From a virus, in the IMG/VR virus record IMGVR_UViG_3300032246_002821, positions 1-64,000 of that record: 64,000 nt of DNA; one strand, given 5' to 3'. Positions 59,150 to 64,000 of the stretch are shown in pieces. Numbering within the stretch: position 1 is the stretch's first letter; each line of letters opens with the position of its first letter. The translations under genes and the position numbers were made by a program. Under the pieces are notes generated by a model. It worked only from the letters and a program-made list of their open reading frames with translations, was not told the origin of the DNA and did not search any database.

Positions 59150-59956
59150 TTATTTGGTTTTTTTGTTTTTGGGTCGTTTAACTTTATAAGTCTTGCCATC
59201 TACCGTGAACTCTGATGCTCCTGCGGCCCTGGCTGCTACCAGTGCGCCGCTGAAGGCGTTGCCTTCACGTAAACTCAGTTCCCTGTCGGTGGCATCCACG
59301 GCAGCCTGCCATAATCTGTCCATGGCACCTGTGTTACGCAACAGCTTGAATGTGAGATTCTCCACACCATATTCGCCCGATTGTTCCAATCCAGCCTGGC
59401 GCATTTTCTTTATCTTGTCTTTCAATTTGTTTATAGTGTCGCTGTCACCACTGTGTACCGCCTGCATTATATCGCTGTTGAGTTGTGTGAATTTGTGTTC
59501 TATATTGGTGCTGTCGGGATTGGCTGTGATGTGTTTGGGTTTTTTTAACCAGGCATCGTGGAACACGCTGTACACGCCATTGCTGATGTGCGCTTGGTCG
59601 CTGTCCTGCACATAAACTTCCACAGTGTGACCCAGTATGTCTATGTCGTGCTGATCATTGAATTGTGATTTTTTAGCCAGGAACAGTTCCCTTAGATTGG
59701 CTTCGCAAGGACTGTTCACGTCTGCTGTCAGGTGTAGATCTATATCCGAATTCTGATTGTAATTGTAGCTGGCGTTACTGCCACTGATAGTGATATCAGT
59801 GAGAGCCAGATCCGGAACATTTATGAATTTAATAAATGCCTTGGCTATGCGGAACAGAGCCAGTCTGACTTCTGGACGTAAATGATTGTCTACCCATAGA
59901 TCAGGATTTAAATGTTTGTGAAAATGTACAAGCTGATCCAGATCGTCTATACGCAT
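59150..59956 (-). CDS. Nucleotidyltransferase-fold protein, 268 aa
   Basis: ITISGSNASYNYNQNSDIDL contains the GS...DxD pattern of the nucleotidyltransferase superfamily, with a later HTVEVYVQDSDQAH strand giving a third acid. The C-terminal tail EFTVDGKTYKVKRPKNKK resembles tails of other virion-associated proteins here (compare VVRGKTYKVTG in the gene at 1-2007). It could nucleotidylate a host target or be a virion protein with that fold. Confidence 0.7.
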   Translation of the reverse strand: MRIDDLDQLVHFHKHLNPDLWVDNHLRPEVRLALFRIAKAFIKFINVPDLALTDITISGSNASYNYNQNSDIDLHLTADVNSPCEANLRELFLAKKSQFNDQHDIDILGHTVEVYVQDSDQAHISNGVYSVFHDAWLKKPKHITANPDSTNIEHKFTQLNSDIMQAVHSGDSDTINKLKDKIKKMRQAGLEQSGEYGVENLTFKLLRNTGAMDRLWQAAVDATDRELSLREGNAFSGALVAARAAGASEFTVDGKTYKVKRPKNKKTK

Positions 59957-59963
59957 CTGGTAT

Positions 59964-60296
59964 TTATAGGCTGGCAGCTTTGCTAGCCATCTGGTCCACA
60001 GTGTTGGCCTGGGCCTCAGGATTGGGTTGGCCCTGTAACATCTGTTCGTCTTGTCCTATAGTGATGCTGTTCTGATTATAATCGGTCACAAGATTCTGGA
60101 TGTGATTGTTGTCGCGATATAATGCTTGGAAGTCGTCGTAATTGAAACTGTAGCCCATATTGCTCATCATCTTTGCAATGCTGCTGATGGGAACAGCAGT
60201 ACCTGGTTTGGTTTTGGCCTTCAGGTACTGCAATATGGTCATTAAGATTCCGGCTTGGCTACTGACAAAATCCGGGGCGACTTCCAAAAGTTTCAT
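59964..60296 (-). CDS. Hypothetical protein, 110 aa
   Basis: Start at MKLLEVAPDFVSSQ, 1 nt after the preceding stop. Helical with a Gln-rich tail (QDEQMLQGQPNPEAQANTVD). Likely structural or scaffold-associated from its neighbours. Confidence 0.62.
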   Translation of the reverse strand: MKLLEVAPDFVSSQAGILMTILQYLKAKTKPGTAVPISSIAKMMSNMGYSFNYDDFQALYRDNNHIQNLVTDYNQNSITIGQDEQMLQGQPNPEAQANTVDQMASKAASL

Positions 60297-60297
60297 A

Positions 60298-61194
60298 TCA
60301 AACTCGCTTGCCGCGACCCAGTTGTTCACTACCACCAGTTGCACTGTCAGCTGTGGCCAATTCTTCAGGTTGAGCAGCAGGTGCTGCGCCTGTATCTGTC
60401 ACATTACCGCCTTCCAAACCACTAGCAGGGGCAGGAGCAGCGGCAGCAGGTGCTGCTGACATATCCATGGGCTGAGCACTGTAAACACCACGGCTGGCGT
60501 TGTCCAGCGTATCACGTGCGCCGTTGGCTGCATCCATGATAGTGGCCATAGCAGCACTGGCAGTGGAATTGAACTGGTTTGCTTGATCGATACCGATCTC
60601 GTCTTTCATAGCACTAACCAATGCAGGCAGTTGTTCGTTCTGCATCTTGCCGATCTTTCCCACCAGATCCTGGATGGTATCAACCATATCACGAGCTGCC
60701 ATTGTCACACGGGCAGTTTCGATCTCACCTTCTGTTAGTGCCAAACGCAAGATACCCATCGCACGATGAGTTGTGCTTTCCTGGGCCATCTTGGTAGCTG
60801 TGGCATACATCACATCGTCTGCACGATTGCCATAACGCTTCTTGAAATCGCCCTTTACTTTCTTCATACCTTTAACGTATTTTTCACGTTTGGCTTTTGC
60901 TTTGCTGTCCATTTTTCTTTCCACTAGATTCATACGGCTGCTTGTTTCCAATTCGGCTCTCCAGCTTTCCAGCACACGGCTAACCATAACTGCTTCCATG
61001 AATTCTGGATTGCGTTCTGCGTGGTGTGCCTGGCTAGTGCTGCGGATGGCACTGATTTTATTGTGTAGAGTTTGAAGCATATTGCTGGCATCTGATTCGT
61101 TGATACGCTCCAGATCCAGTTGCCATCTGTAAACTTTACTTAATTGCTGATTGAGCTCTTGAGCTGCTGTCTTACCAAATTCGTTAACAAACAT
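60298..61194 (-). CDS. Scaffold-like/virion helical protein, 298 aa
   Basis: Long helices and an Ala/Pro-rich tail (residues about 245-280). The segment KKVKGDFKKRYGNRADDVMY followed by ATATKMAQ is a motif recurring in internal virion proteins of marine T4-like phages. Behind an exact TATAAATA late promoter. Probably a prohead core or internal protein. Confidence 0.68.
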   Translation of the reverse strand: MFVNEFGKTAAQELNQQLSKVYRWQLDLERINESDASNMLQTLHNKISAIRSTSQAHHAERNPEFMEAVMVSRVLESWRAELETSSRMNLVERKMDSKAKAKREKYVKGMKKVKGDFKKRYGNRADDVMYATATKMAQESTTHRAMGILRLALTEGEIETARVTMAARDMVDTIQDLVGKIGKMQNEQLPALVSAMKDEIGIDQANQFNSTASAAMATIMDAANGARDTLDNASRGVYSAQPMDMSAAPAAAAPAPASGLEGGNVTDTGAAPAAQPEELATADSATGGSEQLGRGKRV

Positions 61195-61217
61195 AGGATT
61201 GTCCTTGTATTTGTAAG

Positions 61218-61225
61218 TATTTATA
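61218..61225 (-). promoter_or_regulatory. T4-like late promoter (TATAAATA)
   Basis: Exact consensus on the minus strand, 23 nt before the ATG at 61194. Confidence 0.65.
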
Positions 61226-61658
61226 GTAAGTTGGCGGTTTTTTCCAATTCGTGTATCTGGTTTTTCAGATTATCCAGCTCACCATCTGCCCTGGCCAGAC
61301 GATCTTCGTACACCCTTTTATCAGGATTCATACGGAACAAGTGCTTGTAATGGTGCTGATCTTTGACGAAAATGTCATATTTTTGATCGATACCCTGGAT
61401 CGCTCTGATGATTTTGTGCTTTTTCAGGGTTATGAACGCGGCTGCAAGCACAGCCAACCGTTTTTGTCTTAGTTCAGTTATCACGTTTCCGTTTTTATCT
61501 GTGACTTGCCACAAGTTTTCTGTGGGACTGATATGAAACTTTCCCACTTGCAAATTGCCCATATGATTTTTTACTATCAATTGCTTGGTAGTAATATCTT
61601 CATACTGCTGTTTAATAAAGTTTTGTACTTTGTCATACTGCTGAGATACATTTTTCAT
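61221..61658 (-). CDS. Hypothetical protein, 145 aa
   Basis: Basic, with a strand domain (NLQVGKFHISPTENLWQVTD) and a C-terminal coiled coil (RLARADGELDNLKNQIHELE). Its end overlaps the late promoter of the next gene. No family recognised. Confidence 0.62.
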   Translation of the reverse strand: MKNVSQQYDKVQNFIKQQYEDITTKQLIVKNHMGNLQVGKFHISPTENLWQVTDKNGNVITELRQKRLAVLAAAFITLKKHKIIRAIQGIDQKYDIFVKDQHHYKHLFRMNPDKRVYEDRLARADGELDNLKNQIHELEKTANLL

Positions 61659-61694
61659 TCTTAAATCCTAGCAGTTTTGTTATGGGGAGTCTAT

Positions 61695-61964
61695 CTAAAT
61701 GTGTGATTTAGCCACATAGAGTATTAGTCCCAGTAGTGCTGTCAATAGTGAGCCGATTAAGCCAATGCCGATGCCGATAATTTTTTTATAAGCCAGTGTT
61801 TCTTTTTCGATTAACATACTTTTAATTTCGCTCACTATGGACTCGACTTTAGCCAGTCTCTGTTCCATACTTTCCATTCTTTCATCCAATTTGTCATAGC
61901 GATCATCACAGAGTTCCACGTGGGCTTCCAGGCTTTTCTTTTCTATATCTGCTAAAATACCCAT
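61695..61964 (-). CDS. Coiled-coil membrane protein, XhlA/holin-like, 89 aa
   Basis: N-terminal coiled coil (DERMESMEQRLAKVESIVSE) and one C-terminal membrane helix (IIGIGIGLIGSLLTALLGLI), the layout of XhlA/BhlA-type proteins that assist holins. Candidate lysis accessory factor. Late-type promoter 22 nt upstream. Confidence 0.7.
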   Translation of the reverse strand: MGILADIEKKSLEAHVELCDDRYDKLDERMESMEQRLAKVESIVSEIKSMLIEKETLAYKKIIGIGIGLIGSLLTALLGLILYVAKSHI

Positions 61965-61985
61965 TTGAATTTCCAGGATGATAAA

Positions 61986-62387
61986 TTATTTATCAGTATC
62001 GAAAGGGTATAAAAAGCTGATATTTTGTTCTGCACAGTTGTGTCTCATATACTTCTGTGGAAACTGCACAGTCTCTTCCAGACCAGTTATCATAGGAATA
62101 TAATCGGTGTCCTGCTTCAAATGATACAACGGGTCATCCGCCAGCGCCACTGCATCCATATTGGCCAGTTCGAAATCGAAAATCCATACATTATGGTGGC
62201 CAGAAAACACGCTGCCCAATTCCAGGTTTTCCACACTGCGCCAGATCTTTTTGGGTTGGGTGTGCAATATCACGCTGCTACGGATGCTGAGTGTTTGCAG
62301 CAGGGTATTCCAATTACGCCGCTGAAGCTGATAAAATTGTTCATTGCCGCTGGTGGTTATATCGAATAAACAAAAACATCTTATCAT
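61986..62387 (-). CDS. Hypothetical protein, 133 aa
   Basis: Start at the ATG giving MIRCFCLFDITTSGN rather than an upstream TTG. Contains WNTLLQTLSIRSSVILHTQP and NVWIFDFELANMDAVALADD. Related hypothetical proteins occur in cyanophages as I recall. The strong hairpin terminator at 62418-62441 lies just upstream. Confidence 0.62.
   Translation of the reverse strand: MIRCFCLFDITTSGNEQFYQLQRRNWNTLLQTLSIRSSVILHTQPKKIWRSVENLELGSVFSGHHNVWIFDFELANMDAVALADDPLYHLKQDTDYIPMITGLEETVQFPQKYMRHNCAEQNISFLYPFDTDK
61987..61994 (-). promoter_or_regulatory. T4-like late promoter (GATAAATA)
   Basis: GATAAATA on the minus strand, 22 nt before the ATG at 61964. Confidence 0.5.
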
Positions 62388-62417
62388 AGGTTTACTTATA
62401 ACAGTAAAAATCGCCAA

Positions 62418-62441
62418 AGAAAAAGGGCCTTGCGGCCCTTT
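62418..62441 (-). terminator. Rho-independent terminator
   Basis: AAAGGGCC/GGCCCTTT stem with a TTGC loop and a TTTTTC run on the minus strand, after the gene ending at 62464. Same core as the terminator at 20956-20978. Confidence 0.88.
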
Positions 62442-62463
62442 AGCTTGCGATATGCGATATCTA

Positions 62464-62859
62464 TTATGATAGTGCTAGTTTGAAACCAGCGTCGAATACC
62501 AGGGTACCACGAGCATCGATGTTGTTAGTGTTACCATACCAACCTGAACCGTTACCACCGCCACGAATCTGTGCCTGTAGTGTAGCTGCTGTAGTTGCAC
62601 CGTATACACCTTCTACCATCAAACTGATGTTGCCGCTTGATGAGTTTTCAACCTGATAAACCAATACTGAAGCATTGCTTTCGATGTTGTTCAGGATGTC
62701 TTTCACAGCACCGTTAACACCCATTTCAGCTGAAATGTCTTGTGCTGAACCACCGTTGTTGCAAATGTATAGACCAAAGAACTTTGGTGCTTTACCAACA
62801 AAACTCTGAGCAACACCAACTGTGCCGGCATTACCATTTACGCGATAAAAATCTGCCAT
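62464..62859 (-). CDS. Putative structural protein, 131 aa
   Basis: Gly/Asn/Ser/Ala-rich, beta-rich protein (NGNAGTVGVAQSFVGKAPKF; YGATTAATLQAQIRGGGNGS). Alone between an exact TATAAATA promoter and a strong terminator, so probably strongly expressed late: a decoration, tail or head structural protein is likely. Confidence 0.7.
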   Translation of the reverse strand: MADFYRVNGNAGTVGVAQSFVGKAPKFFGLYICNNGGSAQDISAEMGVNGAVKDILNNIESNASVLVYQVENSSSGNISLMVEGVYGATTAATLQAQIRGGGNGSGWYGNTNNIDARGTLVFDAGFKLALS

Positions 62860-62896
62860 CTTATTTCTCCAAAAAATTGCGCTTGTACGCTACAAT

Positions 62897-62904
62897 TATT
62901 TATA
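62897..62904 (-). promoter_or_regulatory. T4-like late promoter (TATAAATA)
   Basis: Exact consensus on the minus strand, 37 nt before the ATG at 62859. Confidence 0.65.
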
Positions 62905-62926
62905 CCAGATGTAGAATATCGGCTGA

Positions 62927-63175
62927 TTACTTGCTTTCGTTTATGCGGCGCAGACCACGTGTGAATTTGGCTGGATCTTGCGTCCTGATGCTGTTGATCA
63001 AGCGTCTTTCCAGCTCGTCTGCCTCGGGACCGTCATATTGTTCACGTATGGTATTGATCAAATTAACTGCGCTGTTAATGATATGATTGGCTCTGCTTTC
63101 AATGATCAGCTCAGGATTGCGACCTGTGCCGATATGGCTTAACTCGTCCAATATGCTACGTGTTTGTTTACGCAA
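62927..63175 (-). CDS. Conserved small phage protein, 82 aa
   Basis: Helical: LIIESRANHIINSAVNLINT and LINSIRTQDPAKFTRGLRRI, a pattern I recall from conserved small proteins of T4-like marine phages. Role unknown. AATAAATA 17 nt upstream. Confidence 0.68.
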   Translation of the reverse strand: MRKQTRSILDELSHIGTGRNPELIIESRANHIINSAVNLINTIREQYDGPEADELERRLINSIRTQDPAKFTRGLRRINESK

Positions 63176-63192
63176 ATGTAGTACTCCGATAA

Positions 63193-63200
63193 TATTTATT
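63193..63200 (-). promoter_or_regulatory. Possible late promoter (AATAAATA)
   Basis: AATAAATA on the minus strand 17 nt before the ATG at 63175. Confidence 0.45.
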
Positions 63201-63304
63201 GGTTCCTACAGTTATAACAAATTATATTCCAGATCAATTTCATCCAAAACGCCATTTCCAGCGGATAAATTATTACATAGGCATTATAGGCAAAAGAGGC
63301 AATT

Positions 63305-64000
63305 ATGGCAAACGAATTACCAAAGAACGCATTACAACAACTTGAACGATTATTGGCAGCATTTAAACGAACGGTACCAGATACACCAGATTACCAGGAC
63401 AGGCTCGCAGAAGAATTAGATATAATACTGCGCCTGCGATTCACAGATTACTTCCTACAGATATGCGAAGTACTGGCGCTCACCACAGACATACCACATA
63501 TGACCCGAGGTTCGGCCGGCAGCAGCGTTGTATGCTGGGCACTGGGCATCACAGATGTGGATCCTGTCCTACAGAACATACCAGTGGCTAGATTTTTAAA
63601 TCCACATCGTGATGATCTACCTGATGTGGACATAGACTTTCCGCACTGGGCACAGGGCATAGTGATGCAACGAATATTCGATCGCTGGCCGGGCCGCAGT
63701 GCCAGGATCAGCAACTATGTGATGTATCGTGAGAAGTCAGCCAGGCGTGAAGCAGCACGCCGTATGGGTGCCACTGGCAAGCTAAAACGCGATTTCAAAC
63801 TGTCAGATCTGGACATAGATCACTCCGAGGCTGCTCGCATAGAACGCAAGTTGCTGGGCAAGAAACGAGCCATCAGCAAGCACTGCGGTGGCATATTGAT
63901 ATTCCGCAACAGCGTACCCAAGAGCCTGATCAATGGCGAGAATCAGATCCTGCTGGACAAGAACGAAGTGGAAGATCTGGAACATCTGAAGATAGACATC
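63305..64000 (+). CDS. DnaE-type DNA polymerase III alpha subunit, N-terminal part
   Basis: 232 residues in the window, open at the right edge. TRGSAGSSVVCWALGITDVD and PVARFLNPHRDDLPDVDIDF (residues about 70-112) match the DnaE palm, with the catalytic Asp pair in PDVDIDF. AISKHCGGILIFRNSVP matches the later KHAGGVVI block and DKNEVEDLEHLKIDI the next one. The PDVDIDF motif is about 300 residues earlier than in E. coli DnaE, so the N-terminal PHP domain is missing. AAAGAGG precedes the ATG. Confidence 0.88.
   Translation, partial: MANELPKNALQQLERLLAAFKRTVPDTPDYQDRLAEELDIILRLRFTDYFLQICEVLALTTDIPHMTRGSAGSSVVCWALGITDVDPVLQNIPVARFLNPHRDDLPDVDIDFPHWAQGIVMQRIFDRWPGRSARISNYVMYREKSARREAARRMGATGKLKRDFKLSDLDIDHSEAARIERKLLGKKRAISKHCGGILIFRNSVPKSLINGENQILLDKNEVEDLEHLKIDI

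Noticed and set aside
59961-59968. Exact TATAAATA box
   Set aside because: It is only 5 nt before the ATG at 59956 and would leave no leader; probably chance or a promoter for a later start.

Overview
This window looks like about 64 kb of a large, lytic, T4-like (myovirus-type) phage genome. Both ends are cut inside genes. The evidence is T4-style virion genes (PAAR spike tip, large baseplate or tail proteins, fibres), class Ia NrdA/NrdB, glutaredoxin, a RecB-like exonuclease, Hsp20, SpeD and many tightly overlapping small genes. There are also repeated promoters matching the T4 late consensus (TATAAATA and one-base variants). No integrase, transposase, rRNA or CRISPR was seen. A circularly permuted (two-piece) tmRNA of alphaproteobacterial appearance suggests an alphaproteobacterial host. 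That host call is inference. Base composition is fairly balanced, unlike the very AT-rich pelagiphages.

Layout. 1-5.3 kb: a very long open frame and other probable internal virion proteins, three of which begin with T4-type capsid-targeting peptides, plus a sugar C-methyltransferase. 5.3-6.5 kb: SpeD and a DexA-like exonuclease. 6.6-9.3 kb: a plus-strand run of ten tiny, mostly membrane-anchored proteins, several coupled by ATGA overlaps. 9.3-16.4 kb: one minus-strand operon behind a late-type promoter encoding CsgF, CsgG, two curlin-repeat proteins, a FecR-domain protein, a CHASE2 adenylate cyclase, a radical SAM protein and an alpha/beta hydrolase. 16.5-20 kb: glycosyltransferase-like genes, a 2OG-Fe(II) oxygenase and an RmlB-like dehydratase. 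20-23.3 kb: small genes, a Lys/Ala repeat protein and the UV endonuclease UvsE. 23.3-28.7 kb: a fibre-like protein followed by three SGNH-like proteins and a NodU-type carbamoyltransferase. 28.7-32.9 kb: an L,D-transpeptidase lipoprotein, tRNA-Thr, a metallophosphoesterase, ClpS, Hsp20 and ribosomal protein S21. 32.8-39.4 kb: a long early operon with an ArfA-like protein, a SWIM zinc finger protein, a nested array of small paralogues, a radical SAM protein and a coiled-coil membrane protein. 39.5-44.4 kb: an autotransporter-like outer-membrane protein, a SleB endolysin and the tmRNA. 44.4-58.1 kb: one continuous minus-strand operon running fibre - RecB-distal gene - nrdA - nrdB - YccA/BI-1 - grx - PAAR - two structural proteins. 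58.1-63.2 kb: exonuclease, nucleotidyltransferase-fold, scaffold-like, XhlA-like and other virion-associated genes. 63.3-64 kb: the start of a DnaE-type DNA polymerase on the plus strand.

Two promoter classes partition the genes. Host-like TTGACA-N16/17-TATATT promoters precede small host-takeover genes, UvsE and the ArfA-like gene. NATAAATA late-type boxes precede structural genes, the curli cassette and the endolysin-side genes. The tmRNA promoter carries both. The most unusual themes are a late-expressed curli secretion plus cyclic-nucleotide cassette, a ribosome-rescue and proteolysis kit (permuted tmRNA, ArfA-like, ClpS, S21, Hsp20), and a fibre-linked carbamoylation/SGNH module.
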